Below are positions 43,825 to 53,159 of a DNA stretch of 64,000 nt, piece by piece. Every line of letters begins with the position of its first letter. Within the stretch, counting starts at the first letter, position 1. Source of the DNA: Xanthobacter agilis. Its GTDB lineage: Bacteria; Pseudomonadota; Alphaproteobacteria; Rhizobiales; Xanthobacteraceae. The notes beneath the pieces were generated by a model. The model did no database searches. It was given only the letters and a program-made list of their open reading frames with translations, and was not told the DNA's origin. Where the stretch lies: NCBI RefSeq assembly GCF_021730435.1, contig NZ_JABWGX010000001.1, forward strand, positions 62,001 to 126,000, read 5' to 3'. A program made the position numbers and the translations under genes.

Positions 43825-44735
43825 GATCTCGCCTCTTCAAGGGAAACGGGGAAACGACCGCTCCAGGGCAGCAGCCGCCCGAGCCGGCGCGCGGACGGCC
43901 CTGCCATGGGCGCGATGGCGCCGCGCGCGTCAACCCGGAACACGAGCCGGCGGGCGGCGAACACCTTCGCCATCCACAGAACGAAGGCCGTCGCCACGCC
44001 CGCCCCCGCGATCACATCGCTCGGATAATGGGCGCCGAGCAGCACCCGCGTGGTGGCGACCACCACCGCGAGCGCGATCAACGGCCGGCGCGCGCGGGGA
44101 AACAGCATGGCGAAGGCGACCGCCGTGGCGAACACGGTGGTGGCGTGGCCGGAGGGGAACGAGGCATAGCTCGCCTTCCAGGAGAGCCAGTCGAAGGTGA
44201 GCTGCGCTTCCGCGCCGGGCAGTCGCAGCGCCACATGGGGCCGCGCCCGGCCGATGAGGCGCTTGACCACAGTGACCAGCAGGCCGGCGCCGGCGATGGA
44301 CACGAACAGGAAACCGATCCGCGCCAGCAGCGCGGTCGCCACCCTGCGGCCCATGGCGTCGCCCGCGGCGGCCAGATGGCGCCGCAGCACCAGAACCGTC
44401 ACGAGAGCAAGGCCGAGCGGCCACAGCACCACGCCGCCGAGGCCGAGGTCCGTCAGGCGCTCGGCGAGCACGACCATGCCCGCCGACAGGTGCGCCCGCA
44501 GGCCGGGCGTCAGCGGGTCCACCAGCAGCATGGCCGCCGCCACCAGCCCGCACGCGAGCGCCCCGAAGGCCAGGATCTCCGGCCAGCCGGCGCTGACCAC
44601 CTGCGGCCGTGGCCGGCGCACCGGGCGTCGCCACAGGTCCCGCAGCCCATCGATGGCGTCGGTGATCGCGTCCCGTCCCCCTTCCGCGAGGCGGCGCGCG
44701 CGGTTGGATGCGCGCAAGGCGCCGGCACCCGTCAT
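43821..44735 (-). CDS. PAP2-family membrane phosphatase
   Basis: The 304-residue protein has five or six membrane helices and all three parts of the PAP2 active site: KRLIGRARPH, SFPSGHA and RVLLGAHYPSD. It should remove phosphate from a lipid such as undecaprenyl pyrophosphate or lipid A. The gene overlaps both neighbours by 4 bp. Together with the GT2 and ArnT-like genes it suggests envelope-lipid remodelling, in which undecaprenyl phosphate is recycled or lipid A dephosphorylated before sugar addition. Confidence 0.9.
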   Translation of the reverse strand: MTGAGALRASNRARRLAEGGRDAITDAIDGLRDLWRRPVRRPRPQVVSAGWPEILAFGALACGLVAAAMLLVDPLTPGLRAHLSAGMVVLAERLTDLGLGGVVLWPLGLALVTVLVLRRHLAAAGDAMGRRVATALLARIGFLFVSIAGAGLLVTVVKRLIGRARPHVALRLPGAEAQLTFDWLSWKASYASFPSGHATTVFATAVAFAMLFPRARRPLIALAVVVATTRVLLGAHYPSDVIAGAGVATAFVLWMAKVFAARRLVFRVDARGAIAPMAGPSARRLGRLLPWSGRFPVSLEEARS

Positions 44736-46465
44736 TGTGCCGGCTCCTGGGATCGGTAGACGGTGATGCTCACCGGCCGGCCGCCGTTGTAGGTGAAGCC
44801 GTCCACGGTGGCGATGGCGCTGTATTTCAGGTTCAGCTCCGCGGCCCGCTTTTCGAACAGGGGCTGCATCTTGCGATCGATGAAGGCGAGGGCGCAGCCG
44901 CCCTTCTTCAAAAGGTCCGCCGCCTCGGTGGGGGCGATGTAATTGATCCTGGTGCCCACGAGGAACACGAGGCTCGGCTCCTGATAGGGCACCGAGGCGA
45001 TGTTCTCAGCCGGGCAGCCGGTCTCGGCCGCGATGGCGGCGAGGCGCTCGGAAATCCACACCGCCCGCATCTGCGGCAGCAGAACCTGATACACGGCGAA
45101 ATAGAGGAAGAGCGCCGCCACCACCATGGTGAGAAAGGCGCCTTCCACTCCAGTGCGTGGCAAAGCCCGCGCGGCGATCACGGCCAGCCCCACGGCGACC
45201 AGCAGCAGCGGCCATGCCAGCACGCCGAAGCCGCTGCCGAGCCACAGATAGGCGCCGCCCAGCGCCACCGCGAGCAGGCCCGCCATGACCGACCACAGCC
45301 AGACGAGGCCCGCAAGCCGGCTGCCAGCCTTGGCCAATGCGTTCCGCTCCAGCGCCAGCGCCGCGAGAATGGCGAGCCCCGGATAAAGCGGAAGCACATA
45401 ATGGGGCAGCTTGGTGGCCGCGATCTCGAACGCGATCCAGGTCGGGACCACCCAGGCGAGGAGGAAGCGCACGGCCGGTTCCCGCCGCGCGCGCCAGGCG
45501 AAGGGAACGGCCATGGCGGCCAGCACCACGCTTGGCCAGAAGGTACCCCATACTGCCAGCAGATAGGTCCCCGGCGGCCCCCAATGGCCTTCCTGTCCTT
45601 CCGTCACCTTGCCCAGCATGTCGACGCCGACCGCGAGCTGATAGAAGGCGCCGTTGGTGACGTAATAGATGGCGATGAACCAGGGCAGCACCAGCAGCAG
45701 GCACCAGAGCAGGCCCGGCAGCGGCTTCAGCGGCTTCAGGAAGCGCCCCGAACGCTCGGTGATGGCCAATGCCAGCACGGCGAGCCCCACGAACAGGGGC
45801 GCCATCGGCCCCTTGATGAGGATGCCGCCGGCCATGGCGGTCCAGAAGATGGCGGCGAGCTTGAAATCGCTCATGCGCGCGCCGGCGGGCTGAAGATAGG
45901 CCCGTGCCAGGGCGCCGAACGCGGCGACGATGGTGAACAGCAGCACCGCGTCGGTCTTGGCGAGGCGGGCTTCCACGCCCAGCAGCACGCAGCTTGCCAT
46001 CAGCAGGCCGGCGATGAGCGCCCCGCGCCGCGAGACGAAGACCAGCGCCGTCCAATAGGTGAGCAGCACCGCGCCGATGGCGCCGATGAGCGAGGGCAGG
46101 CGATAAAAGGCGATGGAGGTGCGGGCCGAGGGGCCGACCACCGCCTCGCCCAGCTTCACGGATGCCGCCTGCAGCCAGTGGATGCCCACCGGCTTCTTGT
46201 AACGGACCTGAACGTGGAACCGGATGTCCACGTAATTGCCGCTCTCCAGCATCTGCTTCGTGGCCTGCGCGAAGCGGGCTTCGTCGCGATCGATGGGCGA
46301 GAGGGAGAAGAAGCCCGGCAGGAAGGCGAAGAGCGCCACGATGACGAGCAGCAGGCAAGCGTGGGCGTGGCGCGTCGCGGCGCGGTCGAGCAGGCGCGGC
46401 AACCGGCGCGGAAGGTCGAGGTCGAACGCCCGGCCCGAAGGCGGGGTGGGCTCTGAAATGGCCAT
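44732..46465 (-). CDS. ArnT-like glycosyltransferase (GT39/GT83 family)
   Basis: The 577-residue integral membrane enzyme moves sugars from a polyprenyl-phosphate donor to a lipid or other acceptor on the periplasmic side. It has about 12 helices. The first periplasmic loop holds the catalytic-type acidic pair SLSPIDRDEARFAQATKQML, and HVQVRYKKPVGIHWLQAASV follows. A soluble C-terminal domain of about 90 residues ends in GFTYNGGRPVSITVYR. It is the first gene of the operon. The start MAISEPTPPS was taken because the upstream frame looks non-coding. Confidence 0.9.
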   Translation of the reverse strand: MAISEPTPPSGRAFDLDLPRRLPRLLDRAATRHAHACLLLVIVALFAFLPGFFSLSPIDRDEARFAQATKQMLESGNYVDIRFHVQVRYKKPVGIHWLQAASVKLGEAVVGPSARTSIAFYRLPSLIGAIGAVLLTYWTALVFVSRRGALIAGLLMASCVLLGVEARLAKTDAVLLFTIVAAFGALARAYLQPAGARMSDFKLAAIFWTAMAGGILIKGPMAPLFVGLAVLALAITERSGRFLKPLKPLPGLLWCLLLVLPWFIAIYYVTNGAFYQLAVGVDMLGKVTEGQEGHWGPPGTYLLAVWGTFWPSVVLAAMAVPFAWRARREPAVRFLLAWVVPTWIAFEIAATKLPHYVLPLYPGLAILAALALERNALAKAGSRLAGLVWLWSVMAGLLAVALGGAYLWLGSGFGVLAWPLLLVAVGLAVIAARALPRTGVEGAFLTMVVAALFLYFAVYQVLLPQMRAVWISERLAAIAAETGCPAENIASVPYQEPSLVFLVGTRINYIAPTEAADLLKKGGCALAFIDRKMQPLFEKRAAELNLKYSAIATVDGFTYNGGRPVSITVYRSQEPAQ

Positions 46466-46791
46466 GCTTCTTGTCGGATCCGCTCGAATTGGGCGCGGAC
46501 AATAGCAGAACCGCCCACACCGGAAAGGCCCGACGGCGGGACGCTGCGCCCCTCCCCCGAACCGGCGGACCTCTTGCAAAGGAAAAGGGCAAAGGAAAGG
46601 CGCGAATTGCCACGCTGCCGGCGCCGTGCCCGGAGTTGCGCCGTCGCGCCGTGTCCGCGCCGTTAACGCCGCCGTTCGAGGCGGTATCGCCAGCGCGGGC
46701 GCCCCCCTCGCCAAGCCGGCCCCGCGCGGACCCGTCATGTCCTACGCGGCGTTGACCCGGCCGGGGCGGGATCCGCCGTCGCCGCGCTCGC
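46466..46791. other. Intergenic region without a recognised gene
   Basis: About 325 GC-rich bases separate the sugar-transfer operon from hemP. Open frames on both strands lack ribosome binding sites and familiar products. The operon promoter should be here, but I cannot place it. Confidence 0.4.
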
Positions 46792-47016
46792 CTATTTGGT
46801 CAGGATCAGCTTGTTCTGGGCGGTAAGGCGGAGCTGATAGGTCTGGTCGCCATGGGCGATGGTGATGAGCCGCCCGGCCGCGAACAGGTCCCGGCTGTCG
46901 AGCTGGGCATCCACCATGGGGATGGCGCGCGCGGCGGCGCTGGACCGACCCATCCAGCCGTCCGCAGGCGATTGATCCCCGGACCAGGAGGCGCGCAGAT
47001 ACTCTTGCTTGGTCAT
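46792..47016 (-). CDS. hemP: Hemin uptake protein HemP
   Basis: The C-terminal 40 residues (LDSRDLFAAGRLITIAHGDQ, TYQLRLTAQNKLILTK) are the HemP domain, whose YQLR-T--NKLILTK ending is diagnostic. HemP proteins are small, iron-regulated and act in haem uptake gene expression. The start MTKQEYLRAS at 47016 has a GGAG ribosome binding site; an upstream ATG at 47061 would add 15 residues but lies only 15 bp from an iron box. No haem receptor gene is adjacent. Confidence 0.88.
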   Translation of the reverse strand: MTKQEYLRASWSGDQSPADGWMGRSSAAARAIPMVDAQLDSRDLFAAGRLITIAHGDQTYQLRLTAQNKLILTK

Positions 47017-47075
47017 TTTGAATCGCTCCAAATTGCCCGTAGTGAGATCATAAGTATTCATGTCTACATGGCCAC

Positions 47076-47092
47076 TTTAGAAGCATTCAATA
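47076..47092. promoter_or_regulatory. Irr-type iron control element upstream of hemP
   Basis: TTTAGAAGCATTCAATA matches the palindromic ICE motif TTTAGAA-N3-TTCTAAA at 12 of the 14 fixed positions. It lies about 60 bp upstream of the chosen hemP start. Irr control of haem genes is known in Rhizobiales and Bradyrhizobiaceae. Confidence 0.55.
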
Positions 47093-47284
47093 TTTCGCTT
47101 CATGGCCCTCGTATTTGAATAATACATGAACTTGTTCGGATCAACTCGCAATATGGCGCTGCTGTGTCGGCAAATGACCGGGTGCCCGGTGCGTGGGGCG
47201 ATGCGCGCCGGTGGAGACCCGCGACGGGGCGGACGACGGTGATGGCGCGGGGGCTGCGGCGCGGAACAAAACGGTGCCGGGGCC

Positions 47285-47923
47285 CTACCAGCGCAGCAGG
47301 CGCCAGCCCAGCCCGGCACCCAGCGCCGCGACCAGGCCGATGGCAAGCGTGTACCAGACCGCAACGAACAGGGGCGAGTCGTCCGTGCCATGGGCTGCAT
47401 AGAAGAAGGCGCCGATGCCGCCGGCGGCCAGCCCCGCCACCAGCCCGGTGAGCGCGCCCGATTCGCTGGCGCTGCGGCGCAGGGCGGCCAGCAGAAGCGC
47501 GAGCGGCGCCAGCGACAGGGCCGGCACCATCACTAGGCATATGGCCCCGTTGACTCCCACCATCCGCCGCGCCCAGGAGGCTTCGGGCACGCTCGCGAGT
47601 TCCAAAGCCACCGCGCCGAACAACAGCAGAGCCGGCACGAACAGGCCCGCCTCGGCCGACCAGCGGGGCGCCCCGGGTCGGGCCATCTGTGCGGCGAGCC
47701 GCACGGCCATCAGCGTCAGCGCCGCCGTCTCCACGCATTTGAACAGGAAACGCGGTGTCGCGAGGGCGGCGAGGATGTCGGGGCGCAGGCCGAGGGTCAG
47801 CTGCATGCCCACCAAGGCGGCCACCGCGCCTGCGGCCACCGCCGCCCCCAGCGCGATCGCGAGCGAGGGCCCGCGCGGAGGCACATCGGCGGACAAGGCA
47901 AGGATCAGATCGTCGGTCTTCAT
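47285..47923 (-). CDS. nrsF: NrsF-family anti-sigma factor (DUF1109)
   Basis: The 212-residue protein has six predicted membrane helices with little soluble sequence, and begins MKTDDLILALSADVPPRGPS, the NrsF/DUF1109 pattern. Such proteins hold an ECF sigma factor at the membrane until a signal releases it; in Caulobacter the partner is SigF. The gene overlaps the stop of the ECF sigma gene upstream by 4 bp, so the two are co-expressed. Confidence 0.92.
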   Translation of the reverse strand: MKTDDLILALSADVPPRGPSLAIALGAAVAAGAVAALVGMQLTLGLRPDILAALATPRFLFKCVETAALTLMAVRLAAQMARPGAPRWSAEAGLFVPALLLFGAVALELASVPEASWARRMVGVNGAICLVMVPALSLAPLALLLAALRRSASESGALTGLVAGLAAGGIGAFFYAAHGTDDSPLFVAVWYTLAIGLVAALGAGLGWRLLRW

Positions 47924-48513
47924 GACTGTGCTCCTCCGTCGCCGGCGGCCAGGCGCTTCAGCGCGCGATGCAGCGCCCTCCGCACCGCCCCCTCGCTCAT
48001 GGCGAGGCGCAAGCCCGCCTCCGTGGTGCTCGCCCCCGCGAGATAGACCGCCTCCACCACCGCCCGTTCGCGACCCGAGAGGCTTTCCGCGAGGCGGGCC
48101 ACGTCATTGCCGGCGTGGGCGTCGTCCGCCTTCGCCGCCGTGTCGGCCAGCACCGCGTCCAGCTCGTCGATGGGTACGTGCACCCGCCGGCCCTGGCGGC
48201 GCAGGGCGTCGAGGACCTTGTGGCGGGCGATGGCCCAGACCCAGGGCATCAGCGGCTGGGCGGGATCCCAGGTCTGCCGCTTGAGATGGATGGCGAGCAG
48301 GGTTTCCTGCACCACGTCTTCCACATTCTGGGCATCGGCGCCGGCGCGATCCAGGATACGCCGCGCCGCCACGCGCAGCACCGGCGCAAGCGCCGTCAGC
48401 AGGCGGCGATAGGCGGTTCCCTCGCCCTTCAGCGCGGCGCGCATGAGTGCCGCCCACTCCTCTGTCGTGGCCGTTTCGGTCGGGGCGGTTTCCGTCATCG
48501 CAGTTTCGGTCAT
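47920..48513 (-). CDS. ECF sigma factor, SigF-like
   Basis: The 197-residue protein has sigma region 2 (VEDVVQETLLAIHLKRQTWD, PWVWAIARHKVLDALRRQGR) and region 4 (SGRERAVVEAVYLAGASTTE, GLRLAMSEGAVRRALHRALK). The N-terminus carries a short TETA-type repeat (MTETAMTETAPTETATTE) unlike ordinary ECF factors. It is paired with an NrsF-type anti-sigma gene, which places it near the SigF group that in Caulobacter responds to chromate and cadmium. The start was put at MTETAMTE; the upstream frame has no support. Confidence 0.9.
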   Translation of the reverse strand: MTETAMTETAPTETATTEEWAALMRAALKGEGTAYRRLLTALAPVLRVAARRILDRAGADAQNVEDVVQETLLAIHLKRQTWDPAQPLMPWVWAIARHKVLDALRRQGRRVHVPIDELDAVLADTAAKADDAHAGNDVARLAESLSGRERAVVEAVYLAGASTTEAGLRLAMSEGAVRRALHRALKRLAAGDGGAQS

Positions 48514-48765
48514 GGCGTCCCGGACCGTACCCCTCCTCTTCGGCGGCAAGCGGTGGATCGTGACATCACGCCACCGCACAAGGTCATTTCGCACGGGGGC
48601 GCGTCAGCGCGGGAACACAGGCGCGTGATCGGCTAGACGGCGGCCTCGGCGCGAAATGAGGTCATGGCCGCGATGAGCGTGGCCGGTGCTCCAACCGCAG
48701 AAGACCTCTGAAGCTTGATGCCACCCGCGCCGTCCCAGGCTCCATCGCCGCGCCGTGTGGCTGCT

Positions 48766-48981
48766 TCACCACGGGTTTTGCGGGTGCTGCGCGGGCCGTG
48801 ACCAGATTTTCGAGCGAGATGGATCGCCGGCGATGTGGATCAGATGCAGGTCGCTCGGCAGATCGGGGCTTGCCACATAGGGGTCATAACGGAAGATCGG
48901 CGCGCCGATCACGATGGCGACGTCGTACCCCTCGCGTGTCTTCGCCAGCGGGCCAATTGCGAAGGGCAGGGCCGCGCCGCG
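48766..48981 (-). pseudogene. Remnant of a benzoylformate-decarboxylase-like ThDP enzyme
   Basis: The minus-strand frame reads RGAALPFAIGPLAKTREGYD, VAIVIGAPIFRYDPYVASPD, LPSDLHLIHIAGDPSRS, which is like the central domain of benzoylformate decarboxylases (mdlC). In-frame stop codons close it on both sides, so only about 70 of more than 500 codons remain. No other fragment of this gene is seen in the neighbouring 500 bp. The rest of the 48514-49089 gap holds nothing I recognise. Confidence 0.65.
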
Positions 48982-49089
48982 TCACCGGGCGGGTTTCGTG
49001 GCGTGCCGTGGCATCGCCTGTTTCCGTCGAGGCCGAATCGCTAGAGTTTGTCCGCTCCTGGGAACGGTGTTTAAAGAAGGGCGGCGGGG

Positions 49090-52053
49090 ATGCGCGGCGT
49101 GCGATTGGTTTCAGCTGTCCTGGTCGCGATGGCCGCCGCGCGGGCCGCGCTTGCGGGTGATCTGCCGGTCAAAGGGGTCGAGGCGCCGGACGCCGGGAGC
49201 TGGACCGGCTTCTATCTCGGCACCTATGTGGGCGCGGGCTTGGTGGACAGCCAATGGAGTCCGGGAGCCACGCCCGGCACCCTTGCCGCCGTCTCGTCCG
49301 TCAGCGGACTGGGCTCCGCGTCGGGCGCGATGATCGGCTCGCAGGTCGGCTACAATCAACAGGTTGGCGCCTTTGTGTACGGCATTGAGGGGGAAGTCGG
49401 CACCGGCTTCCTCCTGTCGCGCGCCCGCTGCCGCGATGGCAGCACATCCGTATGCGCCATGCAGACCGATCTTGTCGCCACGCTGACCGGGCGTCTCGGC
49501 TACGCCTTCGACAACGTGCTTGTGTATGGAAAGGCCGGCGCCGCCTTCCTCGATTCGAGCGCCAGCGCGACGGGCAGCGGATACCAGGGCCAATACACGG
49601 GCTCGGCGCTGCGCACCGGGTGGACCGTCGGCGGTGGCGCGGAATTGGGCCTGACGCCGAACCTGTCGGCCAAGGCGGAATATGCCTATCTCAATTTCGG
49701 CACCGACAGCATCGATCTGAACTATGGCGTCTATGGCGGCGCCATGTCCGTGTCCCAATCCGCGCAGATGGTGAAGCTGGGCCTCAACTGGCGCCCCTGG
49801 GGCGCGCCGCTGCCGGGCACGGGCGCGCGCCTGCCGGTGCCGGGGCGCGACTGGAGCGGGCTCTATGCGGGTCTCCACGCCGGCGGCGCCTGGGGGCGGG
49901 ACGAATGGACGTCCGGGACCGGCTTCCTCGCGGATGCCGCCGTCTCCGGCGCCTTTCCGGGCACCGGCACGGCCATGGGCCTGCTCGGGGGCGGGCAACT
50001 GGGCTTCAATTATCAGATGGGCCCCTGGGTGGCGGGAGCCGAGGTGTCGGCCAGCGCCGCCGACCTCGGCAGCTATACCAAATGCGTGACCAATGCGCTG
50101 TCCATGTCGAGCTTTGGATGCCACAACACGGTGGATTCGCTCGGCTCCATCTCCGGGCGGCTCGGCCAGAGCTGGGGCGACGTGCTGTTCTATGGGAAGG
50201 CGGGCGCGGCCTGGGTGTCTGGCTCGGGCGCGCTGTTCCCGACCACCGCCACCCTCCAGTACACCGCCAGCGGCACGCGCTGGGGCTGGATGCTCGGCAG
50301 CGGCGTCGAATATGCCCTGACGCGGAACTTCTCGGCCTTTCTGGAATATGATTACTACGATTTCGGCACCCAATCGCTCACCTATTCAGGGGGCGGGCTG
50401 AGCGCGACGGCCGATTTCAAGCAGCGGCTCGACGTGGTGCGGATGGGCCTCAATTATCGCTTCGGCACGGGGCCGGATGGCGCTGTCGCGGCCTTCAGGG
50501 CGCCGGAGCTGCCGGCGGGTTGGACGGCGGAGATCGGCGGGCGCTATTTCGCCAGCACCGGACGCATGCAGAAGGACCTGATGCATCCGGCCTTGACCGA
50601 TCGCCTCAACTCGCGCCTGATCTATGGTAACACCACCGGCCAATCGCTGGAGACTTTCTTCCGTTTCGAGAACCGCGACGGCTTGTTCCTGAAGGGCTTC
50701 GCGGGGCTGGGGACGCTGGCCGGCGGCCGCCTCAACGACGAGGATTTCCCCTCCGACGTCGTCTATTCCAACACCCTTTCCGATTTGCGTGACGGAAGCC
50801 TGAGTTACGGTGCGCTCGATCTCGGCTATGAGCTGGTGCGCCGGGGCGAAAGCACCCTCGGGGCCTTCGTGGGCTACCGGGCCCTGTACCAGAACGTGAA
50901 CGGTTTCGGCTGTTGGCAATTGGCGCGGGACACGACCTGCGACCAGGCCTCCCACCAGCAGGTGCCGGCGCTCGCCTCGGCGCTCGCGCTCAGCGAAACG
51001 GAGACATGGCAGGCGGTGGCGCTGGGCCTCAACAGCCGCCTGCAGCTCGCCGAGCGGCTGCGGCTGGAGGTGGATGCCGCCTACCTGCCCTATGCCACGC
51101 GTTCCAGCATGGACAATCACTGGTTCCGCGCGGACATCAACCCGCAGATCGAACGCGGCACCGGCTGGGGCACGCAGCTGGAGGCGGTGTTGAGCTACGC
51201 CGTGACGAATCGGCTCGATGTAGGCCTGGGCGGGCGCTATTGGTATTTCGCGACCGACGGGGCCTCGACGGGCTTCCCACAAGTGCCGATCCGTTCGCCC
51301 ATGACCTTCTATTCGGAGCGCTATGGCGCCTTCGTTCAGGCGTCCTACCGTTTCGGCGACATTCCGCCGGCCGAGGCCGATGCGGCTGGTATGCCCACCA
51401 AGGCGGAACCAGCGCCGGTGAACTGGAGCGGGCTTTATGCCGGCGGTACGCTGGGCGGGGGCAAGGCGCACACCACTTATGCCTCGCCGTTCACGCCGCC
51501 GGTGTCCGGAGATGCGGTGGATCTCGGCGGGGCGATGGCCGGCGGGCAGCTGGGCGCGGACGTCCAGATGGGCGCGATCGTGCTGGGTGCCGAAGCCTCC
51601 GCCGCCTGGAGCAATGTGGGCGGGACCGACACCTGTTTTTCCACCGCGCCGGTCGGCGCCGCCTCGGGTTTCAATTGCGGCAGCCGGGTGAATGGGCTGG
51701 GCACCGTCACCGGACGCTTCGGCTATGCGGTCGATCGTGCGCTGGTCTACGCCCGCGGCGGCTTTGCGTGGGACCGCCAGGGTGACAGCTTCAACACTTA
51801 CGCTTTCACGGGCACGGTCCCGGACCACCAGAGCACCAATACCGGCTGGACCCTCGGCGGCGGTATCGAGTATGCGCTGCTGCCCAATCTGTCGGTGGGC
51901 CTCGAATACAAGCATTTCGATTTCGGCGGCGCGTCGGGCTTTACCACCACCTGGCTACCGCTGGCGGGGTTGGATCTTGCCCCCGATAGCCTGCGGCTCG
52001 ACATGGTCGCCATGACCGTCAATTACCGCTTCCTCACATTCTCGGGACGTTAG
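49090..52053 (+). CDS. Outer membrane protein with four tandem beta-barrel domains
   Basis: The 987-residue protein has a signal peptide (MRGVRLVSAVLVAMAAARAA). Three Omp25/RopB-like barrels start at about residues 37 (WTGFYLGTYVGAG), 255 (WSGLYAGLHAGGAWG) and 777 (WSGLYAGGTLGGG). Each has the pattern GGQLGFN..MG..VAGAE, RLGY.....LVYGKAG and EYxYxxFG. A fourth, different barrel of about 280 residues starts near 476 (WTAEIGGRYFASTGRMQKDL) and is omptin- or opacity-like. Relatives usually have one barrel of about 250 residues. It lies alone, with no operon partner. Confidence 0.9.
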   Translation: MRGVRLVSAVLVAMAAARAALAGDLPVKGVEAPDAGSWTGFYLGTYVGAGLVDSQWSPGATPGTLAAVSSVSGLGSASGAMIGSQVGYNQQVGAFVYGIEGEVGTGFLLSRARCRDGSTSVCAMQTDLVATLTGRLGYAFDNVLVYGKAGAAFLDSSASATGSGYQGQYTGSALRTGWTVGGGAELGLTPNLSAKAEYAYLNFGTDSIDLNYGVYGGAMSVSQSAQMVKLGLNWRPWGAPLPGTGARLPVPGRDWSGLYAGLHAGGAWGRDEWTSGTGFLADAAVSGAFPGTGTAMGLLGGGQLGFNYQMGPWVAGAEVSASAADLGSYTKCVTNALSMSSFGCHNTVDSLGSISGRLGQSWGDVLFYGKAGAAWVSGSGALFPTTATLQYTASGTRWGWMLGSGVEYALTRNFSAFLEYDYYDFGTQSLTYSGGGLSATADFKQRLDVVRMGLNYRFGTGPDGAVAAFRAPELPAGWTAEIGGRYFASTGRMQKDLMHPALTDRLNSRLIYGNTTGQSLETFFRFENRDGLFLKGFAGLGTLAGGRLNDEDFPSDVVYSNTLSDLRDGSLSYGALDLGYELVRRGESTLGAFVGYRALYQNVNGFGCWQLARDTTCDQASHQQVPALASALALSETETWQAVALGLNSRLQLAERLRLEVDAAYLPYATRSSMDNHWFRADINPQIERGTGWGTQLEAVLSYAVTNRLDVGLGGRYWYFATDGASTGFPQVPIRSPMTFYSERYGAFVQASYRFGDIPPAEADAAGMPTKAEPAPVNWSGLYAGGTLGGGKAHTTYASPFTPPVSGDAVDLGGAMAGGQLGADVQMGAIVLGAEASAAWSNVGGTDTCFSTAPVGAASGFNCGSRVNGLGTVTGRFGYAVDRALVYARGGFAWDRQGDSFNTYAFTGTVPDHQSTNTGWTLGGGIEYALLPNLSVGLEYKHFDFGGASGFTTTWLPLAGLDLAPDSLRLDMVAMTVNYRFLTFSGR

Positions 52054-52109
52054 AGCGGCATCTTTGGTGGCGATCGGCGGTTTCGCAGGGGGCCTCCACC
52101 GGATCCGCT

Positions 52110-52781
52110 TCAGGCGGCGCAGGCCGTGTGGGCCAGGCGGTCGCGCCACAGGACGGCGCCGGCCGTGTTCGGATGCAGGCCATCGGAGGTCTCGGCGGTG
52201 CGCGGCGCCGGCACCAGGCGTGCGCCGTTGAGGGCGGCCAGCTCGCGGATCACCGCATTCTCGCGGGTGATGAAGTCCTGATCGAAATAGCGTGCGACCA
52301 CAGGAAAGCGCGCGTCGACCGGATTGATCTCCACGAGGGTGATGTCGGCGCCGGCGAGCGCGGCCAGAAGCGTGCGGAGCTGGTTCGTCCATTCCTCGAT
52401 GCTGAGGTGCGGCATGATGGCGTCGTTGACGCCGATGGCGACCACCACATGCGCGGGGCGGATGCGGTCGGCGATCCGCGTTCCCTGGCCCAGGAGGTCC
52501 TTCAATTTTGCGCCCGGGATCGCGGCGTTGAACACCTCCCCATCGCAGAGCCGGCCGGGACCACTGGCGTAGGAGATGCTGTCGCCCAGCAGCAGCACCG
52601 GCGCAGTGGTGAGGAAGGACTGCACTTCGTGGCGAGCCCAGATGCGGGAGGTCGGGGGAATGTGGAGGACGGCATAGGCCAGCGCGGCCAGGGCCGCCAG
52701 GATGACGCCCGCCTTCCATGCACGGGCGGACAGCCGCCGCGGCCGAGGGATGTGAAGTTCGCAGGTGTGGTTATGAGTCAT
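52110..52781 (-). CDS. SGNH/GDSL-family hydrolase, membrane-anchored
   Basis: The 223-residue protein has one N-terminal membrane anchor (AGVILAALAALAYAVLHIPP) and the SGNH blocks GDSISYA (Ser nucleophile), GVNDAIMP (Asn) and TSDGLHPN (Asp and His). It should act as an esterase or acetyl hydrolase on the periplasmic side. No substrate can be inferred from the neighbours. It is convergent with the multi-barrel gene. Confidence 0.85.
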   Translation of the reverse strand: MTHNHTCELHIPRPRRLSARAWKAGVILAALAALAYAVLHIPPTSRIWARHEVQSFLTTAPVLLLGDSISYASGPGRLCDGEVFNAAIPGAKLKDLLGQGTRIADRIRPAHVVVAIGVNDAIMPHLSIEEWTNQLRTLLAALAGADITLVEINPVDARFPVVARYFDQDFITRENAVIRELAALNGARLVPAPRTAETSDGLHPNTAGAVLWRDRLAHTACAA

Positions 52782-53159
52782 GGGACGCCGTGAGGATGGG
52801 GAAACGCGATGGAGCCATGCTCAGGCGTGCCGGTGTTCAGGGTGAGACCGTCCGGAATCAATTGTTTGCGCGGCTGTGTCCGAATGTTGCCCCGGATCGC
52901 GCCGATGGCGGGGTCTCTGGCGCGGTCTCTGGGGGGCGGGCCGGAGCTTCCATTTGAGGCTGAAGATCACGCGCGGACCTTGGGCCGGGCGCCGAACGGC
53001 TGAGGCGGGCAGGTGGCGATGCGGTGAGGGGAGTGCTCCCGCGCGGGGATTTTGTGCGCGGCCCTGACGATGGAGTGCGCGCCTTGGCCTTGGCCCGGCA
53101 GCCCCGCCCCGTGCCCCGATGGGCTCATTCTTCAATAACGGCAAAGCTGAGGAAAGGAA
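52782..53159. other. Intergenic region before tRNA-Val
   Basis: Around 380 bp carry no supported gene. The frames that stay open are GC-skewed shadows. The region is downstream of tRNA-Val on the minus strand and upstream of the SGNH hydrolase gene. Confidence 0.4.

Noticed and set aside
44708-46456. 582-codon plus-strand frame across the ArnT-like gene
   Set aside because: It is antisense to a well-recognised membrane enzyme and has the Gln/Arg/His-rich composition of mirror frames in GC-rich genes.
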